DNA of 64,000 nucleotides from CALKJP01 sp046299555. Lineage in GTDB: Bacteria; Bacteroidota; Bacteroidia; JACCXN01. Below, piece after piece: positions 36,038 through 44,782 of the stretch. The stretch lies in contig JBKBHS010000001.1 in NCBI GenBank assembly GCA_046299555.1, positions 1,612,001-1,676,000 on the forward strand, given 5' to 3'. The notes beneath the pieces were generated by a model. The model ran no database searches, was not told the DNA's origin, and saw only the letters and a program-made list of their open reading frames with translations. Both the position numbers and the translations under genes were made by a program. Positions within the stretch are counted from its first letter, which is position 1. Each line of letters opens with the position of its first letter.

Positions 36038-37335
36038 TGGAGTTACTTTCACAACATAGTAAGCAAAAGTATTTTGAATACATACATTATGTGTTTGTTT
36101 TCTTATTGCCAATTGCTCCTAAAATGCTGCCTGTTTTAATTATTTTAATTAGTCTGCTTTGGTTATTGGAAGGTGATTTTAAAACTAAGTTTCAACAAAT
36201 TATATCATCCAAATTACTTTGGGTATTTATTTCAATATATCTTATCTATTTGCTTGGAATGACATATACCTTCAACACCTTACATGGTTGGAAAGACTTA
36301 GAAACAAAATTTACTTTATTGCTATTTCCTTTAATATATGCTACATCCATTAATGCCAAAAAGATTCAGTTTTTTAATGTATTCAAATATTTAGCTTATG
36401 GCTGTTCTTTGGCTGCATTAGTAGGTTTAGGAGATTCAACCTATAATTTCATTTATGAATTATATGCACGAGCTAATAATATAGTGCTCGATACTTCTTA
36501 TCCTTATACCAATTACTTTTTTTCTGCCTATGTGTCGCCATTTTTGCATACCGGATATTTTGCTCTTTATATCAATGTCTCTATTGCTTTTTTGTTGTAT
36601 CATTTATTGTTTAAACATCAATCTTTAAGTTTAAATATAAAAAGAAGGTTCATATTTATACTGATTTTTCTTAGCTGTTATAATGTATTGTTATTATCAA
36701 AAATCGGTTTAATAAGCATGATTGGTATTTATGTTTTTATTATTTATTTATGGACAAAACAAAAATTTAGTTTTTATAAACAATTGCTTATTGTTTCATT
36801 GTTTCTTATATTTATAATTGGTGTTTCTTTGGCTATTCCAAAAGTTCGATTAAATTTTGAACATTTAATTGAAACTACTTTTTCGAAAAATGAAAGTGAA
36901 TTAGACAGCGAAGATGGTTCTGCCTCCCGTTTAGTGGCATGGAAAACATCTTTTGATTTGGCTAAAATTTATTTTTTAACAGGAGTAGGAACAGGAGATG
37001 TAAAACAAACTTTGACAGATGAATATAAAAAAAGAGGATATCAAAATGCTTATGAAATCCAATTAAATTCGCATAATCAGTATATACAAACTACTTTAGC
37101 CGTTGGTTTGGCGGGTCTTTTGGCTTTGTTATTATTGGTATTTTTCAATATTAGAAATGCCATTCGCAAAAAAGATTACATCCATTTTATTTTTATTTTA
37201 CTTGTAAGTACACAATTTTTCGTGGAGGCATCTTTAGAAACGCAAGCCGGAGTTATATTTATTTCGTTTTTTAATTCAGCCTTTAACTTTATATTTACAA
37301 CCTCTGAATCATCTATTAAAACAATACACCAATGA
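36037..37335 (+). CDS. O-antigen ligase/polymerase family membrane protein (Wzy/WaaL)
   Basis: A 432-residue polytopic protein with about 11-12 helices and the large periplasmic loop typical of the Wzy_C (O-antigen ligase) family. The loop contains WKTSFDLAKIYFLTGVGTGD and LNSHNQYIQTTLAVG near residues 345-360, where a conserved His and Asn lie. It would either polymerise repeat units or ligate glycan to a carrier; the two activities cannot be told apart from sequence. It follows the FemAB-like gene by one-base overlap and overlaps the S46 peptidase by four bases. Confidence 0.88.
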   Translation: MELLSQHSKQKYFEYIHYVFVFLLPIAPKMLPVLIILISLLWLLEGDFKTKFQQIISSKLLWVFISIYLIYLLGMTYTFNTLHGWKDLETKFTLLLFPLIYATSINAKKIQFFNVFKYLAYGCSLAALVGLGDSTYNFIYELYARANNIVLDTSYPYTNYFFSAYVSPFLHTGYFALYINVSIAFLLYHLLFKHQSLSLNIKRRFIFILIFLSCYNVLLLSKIGLISMIGIYVFIIYLWTKQKFSFYKQLLIVSLFLIFIIGVSLAIPKVRLNFEHLIETTFSKNESELDSEDGSASRLVAWKTSFDLAKIYFLTGVGTGDVKQTLTDEYKKRGYQNAYEIQLNSHNQYIQTTLAVGLAGLLALLLLVFFNIRNAIRKKDYIHFIFILLVSTQFFVEASLETQAGVIFISFFNSAFNFIFTTSESSIKTIHQ

Positions 37336-39500
37336 AACGTAATTTAATTCTTGTTTTATCATCTTTATTCATTCTTCTATCTTCTCATTTATTAAGAGCT
37401 GATGAAGGCATGTGGATTCCTATGCTTCTGAAACAATTAAATGAAGCCGATATGCAAGCAAAGGGATTGAAATTGACTGCCGAAGATTTATATAGTATTA
37501 ATAAATCCAGCTTGAAAGATGCCATTGTACATTTTGGCGGTGGTTGCACGGGAGAAATAATTTCTGCAGAAGGATTAATGCTTACTAATCATCACTGCGG
37601 CTATAGCCAGATACAAAGCCATAGCTCGGTAGAAAAAGATTATTTAACGCATGGTTTTTGGGCAATGAATAAAAGTGAAGAATTACCAAATCCGGGTTTA
37701 ACGGCTACCATTATTGTAAGAATGGAAGACGTAACAAATCTTGTTTTAAAAGGTGTTAGAGACGATATGACTGAAAAAGTGAGAGATTCAATCATAAATA
37801 TCAATATTAAATATATTGAAAAAGATGCCGTAAAAGGTACACATTACGAAGCAAAAATTCGTCCTTTTTATCATGGTAATGAATACTACATGTTTATTAC
37901 TGAAACATTTAAAGATGTACGTTTAGTAGGAGCTCCACCATCGTCTATTGGTAAATTTGGTGGCGATACCGACAACTGGATGTGGCCTCGTCATACAGGC
38001 GATTTTGCTGTTTTTAGAATATATGCCGACAAAGACAATAAACCTGCCGAATATTCAAAAGATAATGTTCCCTATAAGCCGAAACATTTCTTCCCAATTT
38101 CATTAAAAGGCGTAAAAGAAAATGACTTTACCATGGTTTATGGTTTTCCCGGTAGAACAAATGAATATTTACCCTCTTATGCAGTAGATATGATTGTGAA
38201 TGTTTCAAACCCTGCTCGTATAAAAGTACGCAATGAGCGTTTGGCAATTTGGGATGGCGAAATGAAAAAGAATGACACCATTCGTATTCAGTATGCAGCT
38301 AAATACGCATCAGTTGCCAATGCATGGAAAAAATGGATAGGAGAGAGCAAGGGTATAAAACGTTTTAATGGAATAGAGAAAAAAGAAGAATTGGAAAAAG
38401 AATTTACTAAACGTATTCTAGCCAATAATGAGTGGAATATTAAATATGCAGGATTGCTGGATAAATTCAAATTAGCATACAATGAGCTTACCTATTATAC
38501 CATTCCAAACGATTATTTTGTGGAAGCTATAATGGGTATTGAATCTTTTTCGCTGGCAAGAGGGGCTATGCCTTTATTAGAGCTTAGTGCAAAACAGCCT
38601 GTGAATAATGAAGATATAAAAAAGCAAACTGAAAAAATGATTCAGGGCGCAGAAGGATTTTTTAAAAATTACAACTCAAATACCGATAAGAAGATTTTTG
38701 CTGCCATGATGGAGCTTTATATTCGCAATGTAGATAAAGCTTTTTATCCTTCAGTAATTAATGATTTACAAAAGAAATACAAATTGGATTTTAATCGTAT
38801 AGCTGATGAAGTGTATGCAAAATCAATATTTACAGATAAAAAGCGTTATGCTGATTTTATGGCTTCATACGATGCAAAAAAATCTAAAAAGATAACCAAA
38901 GATCCATTATATGTAATTTTCGAAAGTTTTTGGAAACTATACATAAATCAAATTGCGCCAAATATTCAGCGTTTAAACACTGAAATTTCTTTATTACAAC
39001 GAAATTACATGAAAGCCCTAAAAGAAGTTATGCCTGAAAAGAAATACTATCCTGATGCAAATTCTACATTACGAGTTGCTTATGGAAAAGTAGAAGGATA
39101 TGAACCAATGGATGCTGTAAAGTATAATTACTTTACTACTTTAAACGGTATAATGGAAAAAGAAGATCCGAAAAATGATGAGTTTGTTGTACCTGAAAAA
39201 TTAAAAGAATTATTTGATAAAAAAGATTTTGGGCCTTATGGCGTAAATGGTGTAATGCCTGTAGCCTTTGTAGCTTCCAATCACACTACTGGTGGAAACT
39301 CCGGAAGCCCTGTATTAGATGCAGAAGGGAATTTAATAGGAACAAATTTCGATCGCGTTTGGGAAGGTACCATGAGCGATATAATGTTCGATCCGGATCG
39401 TTGCAGAAATATCTCGGTGGATGTTCGCTACACCTTATTTATTATCGATAAGTTTGCCGGTGCCGGCTACTTGTTAAATGAAATGAAGTTGGTTAAATAA
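37332..39500 (+). CDS. S46 family dipeptidyl peptidase, DPP11-like (Asp/Glu-specific)
   Basis: A 722-residue periplasmic serine exopeptidase with a signal peptide (NLILVLSSLFILLSSHLLRA). The catalytic His is in LTNHHCGYSQIQ near residue 85. The catalytic Ser is Ser657 in GGNSGSPVLD. In the DPP7/DPP11 family the residue 18 positions after the catalytic Ser sets P1 specificity: Gly in DPP7, Arg in DPP11. Here it is Arg675 (NFDRVWEGTMSD), so cleavage after Asp or Glu is expected. It starts within the O-antigen ligase gene (ATGA overlap), so it is coupled to the glycan operon although the function seems unrelated. Confidence 0.93.
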   Translation: MKRNLILVLSSLFILLSSHLLRADEGMWIPMLLKQLNEADMQAKGLKLTAEDLYSINKSSLKDAIVHFGGGCTGEIISAEGLMLTNHHCGYSQIQSHSSVEKDYLTHGFWAMNKSEELPNPGLTATIIVRMEDVTNLVLKGVRDDMTEKVRDSIININIKYIEKDAVKGTHYEAKIRPFYHGNEYYMFITETFKDVRLVGAPPSSIGKFGGDTDNWMWPRHTGDFAVFRIYADKDNKPAEYSKDNVPYKPKHFFPISLKGVKENDFTMVYGFPGRTNEYLPSYAVDMIVNVSNPARIKVRNERLAIWDGEMKKNDTIRIQYAAKYASVANAWKKWIGESKGIKRFNGIEKKEELEKEFTKRILANNEWNIKYAGLLDKFKLAYNELTYYTIPNDYFVEAIMGIESFSLARGAMPLLELSAKQPVNNEDIKKQTEKMIQGAEGFFKNYNSNTDKKIFAAMMELYIRNVDKAFYPSVINDLQKKYKLDFNRIADEVYAKSIFTDKKRYADFMASYDAKKSKKITKDPLYVIFESFWKLYINQIAPNIQRLNTEISLLQRNYMKALKEVMPEKKYYPDANSTLRVAYGKVEGYEPMDAVKYNYFTTLNGIMEKEDPKNDEFVVPEKLKELFDKKDFGPYGVNGVMPVAFVASNHTTGGNSGSPVLDAEGNLIGTNFDRVWEGTMSDIMFDPDRCRNISVDVRYTLFIIDKFAGAGYLLNEMKLVK

Positions 39501-39512
39501 ATTATTTTCATT

Positions 39513-40004
39513 TTATCGTTTCATATTATCAAATTGTAATGGAATACCAAAGTCAGTTTGGCGACATAAGGCTATAACAGCCTGTAAGTCGTCAATCTGC
39601 TTTCCGGTAACACGAATTTGATCATCCATAATTTGCGCTTGAACTTTTAAGCCGGAATCTTTTATGGCTTTTACAATTTTTTTTGCTTCTTCTTTTCCTA
39701 TACCTTGACGTATTTTAATATCCTTGCGCAGCATATTTCCCGAAGCATATTGCTCTTTCCCAAAATCAAGACAAAGCGGATCTATTTTTTGTTTGATTAA
39801 TCGGCTGCGTAAAATATCTTCAACTGCTGTTAGTCGCATATCAGTTTCTGTAATGATTTGAACGATTAGATTTTTTTTATCTAATTCAATTTGAGTTTTA
39901 GAATCTCTGAAATCCCAACGGGTAACAATTTCTTTTTTTGCTACGTTTATTGCGTTATCTAAACTTTGAACATCTACTTTGCTTACAATATCAAATGAGG
40001 CCAT
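39513..40004 (-). CDS. yajQ: YajQ family nucleotide-binding protein (UPF0234)
   Basis: A 163-residue cytoplasmic protein of normal size. The N-terminus MASFDIVSKVDVQSLDNAIN and the block TRWDFRDSKTQIELDKKN are unmistakable, and RKDIKIRQGIGKEEAKKIVK is the second ferredoxin-like half. YajQ proteins bind nucleotides; the Xanthomonas homologue binds cyclic di-GMP and works with a LysR-type regulator. No c-di-GMP enzymes are in the window. It lies nine bases downstream of the SpoIIE-receptor gene and faces the S46 peptidase convergently. Confidence 0.93.
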   Translation of the reverse strand: MASFDIVSKVDVQSLDNAINVAKKEIVTRWDFRDSKTQIELDKKNLIVQIITETDMRLTAVEDILRSRLIKQKIDPLCLDFGKEQYASGNMLRKDIKIRQGIGKEEAKKIVKAIKDSGLKVQAQIMDDQIRVTGKQIDDLQAVIALCRQTDFGIPLQFDNMKR

Positions 40005-40013
40005 AATGATAAT

Positions 40014-42179
40014 TTATTTATAACGGATTCCAATTATACAAATATCATCAACTTGATCCAAATCTCCTTTCCAAGCAACAAATTCTTTTTCTAATTCAAT
40101 TTTTTGTTCGTACATACTTAACAATTGTTTACTGTGTAAAAATTCTTTTAAACGTTTGTATTTATATTTTTTCCCTTCCGGTCCGCCAAATTGATCCGCA
40201 AATCCATCGGTAAACACATATAGCGAATCGCCTTTATTTAAATAAAATGAATGATTGGTAAAAGGTTTATGTTCTATTATATCTACCGCTCCAATAGGTT
40301 GTTTATCACCTTTAATTTCTTCAAACTCAAAAAGTGCATTTTCTTTTTTCCTGAAAATCCAAACAGGATTATTGGCACCGGCAAATTGTGTTAATCCGGT
40401 TTCTAAATCTATTGCTATCATGGCAATATCCATTCCGTCTCTGATATGTTCATTTTCGGAGTTTTTAGCTGATAATGCTTCGGAAACTTTTTGATGCAAA
40501 TAATCTAATGCTTCAGCGGGAGAATTAACACTTTCTTCATTCGTACTCGCTTTAAGTATATTAGAACCAATTATACTCATAAATGCTCCGGGTACTCCAT
40601 GCCCCGTACAATCTACTGCGGCAAATACCACTATTGGTTTTAATATTTTTTCTTCATTATTAACTTTAATTAAACTTCTTAATGCCGCAAACCAATAAAA
40701 GTCTCCACTAACTATGTCTTTGGGTTTAAAAAATATAAAGCTGTCTTCAATCAGTTTATTAAAGTTAGATGTATCAGGTAAGATTGCTTCTTGGATGCGT
40801 TTTGCATAACGTATACTATCTGTAATATCCTTGTTTTTTTCTTCTATTAACTCTTTTTGTTTGTTAATTTCCTCGGTACGTTGTTTAACTTGTTTTTCAA
40901 GTTCAATGTTTATATTCTCGGTTATTTTGTTTACTTCTTGTAACTTTTCAAAGGCTAATTTTTGAGCTTTTTCTTTTTCTTGTTGTATTTCTCTAAATTT
41001 ATTAGCCATTGATAATGAAAGAAAAATTACCTCCAATCCGGAGCCGAATTTTAAACCGTTTTCGGTTAAAAATGAATTTGGAATTAAACTTAAATTATTC
41101 ACTATAAAAACTCCAACGCCAATAATTAATAAGGTAAATGCAGTAATAAAGTAGGGACATACATGAAATTTTTTACTTCTTAAAATCCAAATTATAATAA
41201 ATATACAAAGAGTAGAAAGTAGGCTAAAAACATTAATAATAGGGAAAGTTATTTCATAGGTAGTTTGTGAGGAAATTGTCATTATTACGCATAAAATTCC
41301 AACTCCAATAAAAAAATTAAATACATAATTAATCTTAGGTAAGCGATTTTTAATATCCAAAAATGTTTTAGTGTACATCATTACAAAAATCAATGCACCA
41401 CATGCGGCTATTAATAGTAATTTATTAGATAGCCAAGTATTAAATGGGAATAGCAATTGATAAGTATATCCATCTAACGAAAATTGTAATAATGCAATAT
41501 GAAGCACATAAACTACATAGAAAATAAAAGATTTTTCATTTAAAGCAGCAAAAAAGAATAAATAGATAATTACTACAAAAAATAAAACACCATAGTATAT
41601 ACCATTAATAAATTGTTCTTTATAATCGTTTTGACGAAAAGCTTCTTTTTTCCATAATTTAATAGGAAGATTAATAACTTCTCCATCACTTTTAAGTTTT
41701 ACATAAAAAGTATTTGAAATATTGGGGTAAAGGGTAATTTTAAAAACAGATTTTCGGTGAGGTATATCTCTTTGGTCAAATTCAATTTCATCGCCTGATA
41801 ATTTTATTGAGTAATGGCCAAATTGGTCGGGATGATACAATTGAACAATATTGGTAATTGGACGGGCTATCTCCAAATAATAATTTTCGGGAAATTCTCC
41901 CAGAAAATTAATCTTAAATTTAACCCAATAGGTTTTATTAGTAAAACCAAGATTTAAATTATTACTTGTAATTCTTTTAAATAAGTTACTGTAGGTTCTA
42001 ATTTGATGAAAGTTGTAAACATCGTTTGTATCGCAAAATATATATGAATCAGTAGCTATGTGTAGATAATTTTCGATACTCTCAGGGCTTACAATAATAG
42101 TTTTAATATCTGAAGTGTAGCCTCTGTTAAAAGCAATTAAAAACAGAATAATTGAAAAATATAATTTTTTGATGGACAT
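40014..42179 (-). CDS. 7TM-DISM receptor with C-terminal SpoIIE-type PP2C phosphatase
   Basis: A 721-residue membrane receptor. A signal peptide (ILFLIAFNRGYTS) is followed by a periplasmic 7TMR-DISM extracellular domain (about residues 35-180, including NKTYWVKFKIN), a seven-helix membrane domain (about 190-390), a coiled coil (ITENINIELEKQVKQRTEEI) and a SpoIIE/PP2C phosphatase domain (about 465-720). Metal-binding motifs are intact: KPKDIVSGDFYWF, VDCTGHGVPGAFMS, VFTDGFADQFGG and DDICIIG. It should dephosphorylate a partner such as a STAS protein in response to an extracellular cue. A STAS protein is encoded far away at 58.4 kb; no direct evidence links the two. Confidence 0.92.
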   Translation of the reverse strand: MSIKKLYFSIILFLIAFNRGYTSDIKTIIVSPESIENYLHIATDSYIFCDTNDVYNFHQIRTYSNLFKRITSNNLNLGFTNKTYWVKFKINFLGEFPENYYLEIARPITNIVQLYHPDQFGHYSIKLSGDEIEFDQRDIPHRKSVFKITLYPNISNTFYVKLKSDGEVINLPIKLWKKEAFRQNDYKEQFINGIYYGVLFFVVIIYLFFFAALNEKSFIFYVVYVLHIALLQFSLDGYTYQLLFPFNTWLSNKLLLIAACGALIFVMMYTKTFLDIKNRLPKINYVFNFFIGVGILCVIMTISSQTTYEITFPIINVFSLLSTLCIFIIIWILRSKKFHVCPYFITAFTLLIIGVGVFIVNNLSLIPNSFLTENGLKFGSGLEVIFLSLSMANKFREIQQEKEKAQKLAFEKLQEVNKITENINIELEKQVKQRTEEINKQKELIEEKNKDITDSIRYAKRIQEAILPDTSNFNKLIEDSFIFFKPKDIVSGDFYWFAALRSLIKVNNEEKILKPIVVFAAVDCTGHGVPGAFMSIIGSNILKASTNEESVNSPAEALDYLHQKVSEALSAKNSENEHIRDGMDIAMIAIDLETGLTQFAGANNPVWIFRKKENALFEFEEIKGDKQPIGAVDIIEHKPFTNHSFYLNKGDSLYVFTDGFADQFGGPEGKKYKYKRLKEFLHSKQLLSMYEQKIELEKEFVAWKGDLDQVDDICIIGIRYK

Positions 42180-42273
42180 AATTTATAAATCGAAAGATAG
42201 TAATAACTAAGAATTATTTTGATGTTTTAAGAATAATTTAATTCAATTAATAGGTTTTACGAAATTACTTAAG

Positions 42274-42281
42274 TACATTTG
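42274..42281 (+). promoter_or_regulatory. Candidate -7 box for the cold-shock gene
   Basis: TACATTTG at 42274-42281 is an exact TAnnTTTG match, 29 bases before the csp ATG. No TTG is found at the usual distance upstream. Cold-shock genes often carry long leaders, but here the leader would be short (about 25 bases). Confidence 0.5.
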
Positions 42282-42310
42282 TTAATTATTAATACATTTT
42301 TATTTTTTTT

Positions 42311-42502
42311 ATGAAAACCGGAACAATTAAATTTTTCAATGAAGCTAAAGGTTTTGGCTTTATTAAAGAAGATGGAACAGGTCGCGAAGTGTTTGTACAC
42401 ATAAGCGGATTATCAGAACCTGTAGCTCAAAACGACAAGGTATCTTTTGATGAAACAGAAGGTAGAAAGGGCGTTAATGCAATTAATGTAAAGAAAATAT
42501 AA
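42311..42502 (+). CDS. Cold shock protein, CspA family
   Basis: A 63-residue RNA- and DNA-binding cold-shock domain. The RNP1 motif KGFGFI (residues 14-19) and RNP2 VFVHI (residues 28-32) are both intact, and the N-terminus MKTGTIKFFNEAKGFGF is canonical. It acts as a nucleic-acid chaperone. It has its own promoter-like box and a strong terminator 18 bases after the stop, so it is monocistronic. It diverges from the SpoIIE-receptor gene. Confidence 0.96.
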   Translation: MKTGTIKFFNEAKGFGFIKEDGTGREVFVHISGLSEPVAQNDKVSFDETEGRKGVNAINVKKI

Positions 42503-42519
42503 TAAGTACTTACAATTGC

Positions 42520-42555
42520 AAAAAGGCGATACATACATTGTATCGCCTTTTTTGT
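42520..42555. terminator. Bidirectional terminator after csp
   Basis: GGCGATACA (42525-42533) pairs with TGTATCGCC (42539-42547) around TACAT, with A5 before and T6 after. It ends the cold-shock transcript and, read on the other strand, also that of the ChaN-like gene, whose stop is at 42579. Confidence 0.9.
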
Positions 42556-42578
42556 TTTTAAATCGTTTTATTATAATT

Positions 42579-43451
42579 CTAATGAGTTTTTGTCATACTT
42601 TCTGGTGTGCAAATAATAAAGTTTGCAAGATTGTAATTCTCTTTATACAATTTACTCACATGATCTTGCTCAACAGCTGCAATGGTAATAATTTTTAATT
42701 CCGGTCTTTCTTGTTTTAAATACCAGTAAATACTTTCAAAATTGTTACTGTGGTAAGAACCATTATAATGTATAAACGTATGACCTGGTTTTAAATTTTT
42801 TAATAAAAAATACGACATTGTTGCATCTTTTAATGCTTGAGCCTTGGGCATATTACTATTGGAATGATCTCCCATCATAGTTAGCATATCTTTATAACAT
42901 TTTAAAGTGCTGTCGTATTTAAAGGGTAAGGGGGCCATCCATTGTTTTTCTTCCTCGCTTATTTGCATTAAAGCTGCTTCGCCTTGTTTAAACAATAAAC
43001 TGGCGTACTTGCGGGGCACATTGGTAGCTATAAAAGGTAATTGGTGTTTTTTTGCAAATTCAACCAAAGGCTTATAATCATTTGAATAATTGGGCCAAAG
43101 TCTGCATTTCTCTTTAAATTCTTTTTCATCAATTTTTCCTGAAATATAATCACTTAAAACTTGTTGATTGTCGGCTTCAAACATTTCAGCACCAAGAATT
43201 AATTTCTGATTGTAAAGATTAAAAATATCTTTAGTGAGTTCATATTGCAACCAATGGTTGATTGGATTATTATGATACTCCCCAAATAATATAACATCAG
43301 CTTTAGAGGCTTCATTCAACATTTTTTTATAGGATACAACTTTCCCTTTGGCATCAAATAAGCGATAGGCTACTTTTTCTTTTTCTATTGTAAATGCAGA
43401 AACAAAGGCTGCAATCAGAATAAGTGCAACTGATTTTAGTGAGATTCTCAT
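42579..43451 (-). CDS. ChaN-family protein (haem-binding-uptake/TIKI-like fold)
   Basis: A 290-residue secreted protein. After a signal peptide (SVALILIAAFVSAFT) there is a single ChaN-like domain: VILFGEYHNNPINHWLQYEL near residues 55-75, GAEMFEADNQQVLSDYI near 86-102, and a C-terminal block HTFIHYNGSYHSNNFESIYW near residues 224-243. Glu/His residues in these motifs form the metal or haem site. ChaN homologues are iron-regulated in other bacteria, but no iron-uptake genes are close here. There is no lipobox Cys. It follows the beta-propeller gene by 12 bases, so they are probably one transcript. Confidence 0.88.
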   Translation of the reverse strand: MRISLKSVALILIAAFVSAFTIEKEKVAYRLFDAKGKVVSYKKMLNEASKADVILFGEYHNNPINHWLQYELTKDIFNLYNQKLILGAEMFEADNQQVLSDYISGKIDEKEFKEKCRLWPNYSNDYKPLVEFAKKHQLPFIATNVPRKYASLLFKQGEAALMQISEEEKQWMAPLPFKYDSTLKCYKDMLTMMGDHSNSNMPKAQALKDATMSYFLLKNLKPGHTFIHYNGSYHSNNFESIYWYLKQERPELKIITIAAVEQDHVSKLYKENYNLANFIICTPESMTKTH

Positions 43452-43463
43452 AAAAGAAAAGGA

Positions 43464-44507
43464 TTATTTTTTTAAAACTTGTTCTGGGGCTTCCAAGTCA
43501 AAACGGATAAGTGTTTTTCTAGAACCTCCTAACAAAAATGAAGTATCTGAGATTTTTTCTACCTCATATAAATTGTAATCTGCAGTAGAATGCATTTCCT
43601 GCCAGTTTGTATTATTGGTTGATTTTATTCTATATACTATCCAGCCTTTACTACAAGAAGCAATATCTATTTCAGGAGTACTTACTATATCCCAAACGAA
43701 ATAGGTTGTGGTGTGTTTTATATATTCATTACCATTAATTTCATAAATAGCACCTTTACCGCCATTATTAGAATAATTTCCTCCACTAATCATTATTTTA
43801 CCATCGCTAGTAATATATAGTGCATGAAATAAATCTTTTTTTTCACTCTTTAAAATGGTTTTCCAAGTTTTACCTTCATTAGAAGAGGAAAGTAGTTTGG
43901 AACCAAAAGGAGAATAAACAATAGCATACAGCTTTTCATCAGCTGGATTGAATTTTACATCCCAAACCATTTTACTAAATCTACTATAAATTTTTTCCCA
44001 ATTTTTACCTCCATCAGTTGATTTTAAGATAAACCCATGAGGAACTGCAGCTTGTCCGCAAGCAATTTTTGAATGACCACCATTAATATACAAGTTTCCA
44101 TTTTTGTCGGAACAAGTATTATATAAAGCTTTATTTTCAAACCTTGACAAAAAGGTTTCATTCCATGTATTATCATTGGTATTTAGCGTATATATTCTTC
44201 CTTTATCACCAATTACCATAATGAGCGAATCATTAATTCTAATAGATTTTAATAGGTTTGCTGAATTGCTATTTTCTTTTAGTAATTGCATGTTTCCATC
44301 TTTGTTACATGCAGAAATAACCCCATTTTTACCTGCTAGGATAAATTGATTTTCATTTAAGGGATATATGTCATAAAATGAAGTAGAAGGAATATTTGCC
44401 GTATTAAAACGTTTTATATGTTGTGCAACTATAGTTGAGTTTGCAAAACAAATAAGTGCCAGTATATAAAATGCTTTAGGCATACTTTTCAAGATGGTTT
44501 CAAACAT
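43464..44507 (-). CDS. Secreted beta-propeller (BNR/Ycf48-like) protein
   Basis: A 347-residue secreted protein, mostly six or seven beta-propeller blades. Asp-box-like motifs are visible as KSTDGGKNWEKIY near residues 163-175 and SSNEGKTWKTIL near 207-218, alternating with GNLYINGG and KIMISGG turns. The signal peptide fits residues 9-29 (MPKAFYILALICFANSTIVAQ split here: MPKAFYILALICF, ANSTIVAQ), so a start at 44483 is an alternative to ATG 44507. The family is often labelled 'photosystem assembly-like' but has no such role here. It is the first gene of a likely pair with the ChaN-like gene and diverges from the his operon. Confidence 0.8.
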   Translation of the reverse strand: MFETILKSMPKAFYILALICFANSTIVAQHIKRFNTANIPSTSFYDIYPLNENQFILAGKNGVISACNKDGNMQLLKENSNSANLLKSIRINDSLIMVIGDKGRIYTLNTNDNTWNETFLSRFENKALYNTCSDKNGNLYINGGHSKIACGQAAVPHGFILKSTDGGKNWEKIYSRFSKMVWDVKFNPADEKLYAIVYSPFGSKLLSSSNEGKTWKTILKSEKKDLFHALYITSDGKIMISGGNYSNNGGKGAIYEINGNEYIKHTTTYFVWDIVSTPEIDIASCSKGWIVYRIKSTNNTNWQEMHSTADYNLYEVEKISDTSFLLGGSRKTLIRFDLEAPEQVLKK

Positions 44508-44618
44508 ACTAATTATTGCCCAAATATTAAAATCTTTATTGTACTCTATTATGGAAGCAATTAGCTGATTTTTTATTTATGAAAATGAATTATTACTAAA
44601 ATTCATTAATATAAAATT

Positions 44619-44647
44619 TTGACATTTTTATTTAATTAATACATTTG
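44619..44647 (+). promoter_or_regulatory. Promoter of the histidine operon leader
   Basis: TTG at 44619-44621, an 18-base spacer, and TACATTTG at 44640-44647, an exact match to TAnnTTTG. Transcription would start about 5-7 bases later, only a few bases before the leader-peptide ATG at 44658. Confidence 0.7.
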
Positions 44648-44657
44648 CAGTGTAAAC

Positions 44658-44708
44658 ATGAATTATACTTTAAATATACATCACCATAGTACACTTACCC
44701 TGAGGTAA
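44658..44708 (+). CDS. hisL: Histidine operon leader peptide (16 aa, three consecutive His)
   Basis: The frame ATG AAT TAT ... reads MNYTLNIHHHSTLTLR and stops at TAA 44706-44708. Codons CAT CAC CAT at 44679-44687 give three consecutive His. The peptide lies immediately upstream of overlapping hairpins and the hisG gene, and its final codons form the first strand of hairpin 1:2. This matches transcription attenuation of his operons known from enterobacteria: scarce charged tRNA-His stalls the ribosome on the His codons and changes hairpin choice. It is too short to be found by ordinary gene callers. Confidence 0.85.
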   Translation: MNYTLNIHHHSTLTLR

Positions 44709-44767
44709 GCTGAAAAGCTATTGTGAATAAATATAGACTGGCTTACCTAATAGGTAAGCCTTTTTTT
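44694..44767 (+). promoter_or_regulatory. Histidine attenuator: mutually exclusive hairpins and terminator
   Basis: Four segments can be seen. Segment 1 CTTACC (44694-44699) pairs with segment 2 GGTAAG (44704-44709). Segment 2, extended as AGGTAAGC (44703-44710), also pairs with segment 3 GCTTACCT (44741-44748), the antiterminator. Segment 3 as GGCTTACC (44740-44747) pairs with segment 4 GGTAAGCC (44753-44760), an 8-bp stem followed by seven T, the terminator. Ribosome stalling on the His codons frees segment 2 for 2:3 pairing and lets RNA polymerase continue into hisG. Confidence 0.85.
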
Positions 44768-44782
44768 ATTATAAATGCATAT

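Noticed and set aside
42516..42698. Possible 60-aa gene after csp
   Set aside because: It starts in the terminator hairpin and is antisense to the end of the ChaN-like gene, with no family signal.
44723..44782. Upstream GTG start for HisG that would add 20 residues
   Set aside because: It lies within the attenuator and the added residues do not resemble HisG; the ATG at 44783 begins the conserved N-terminus.
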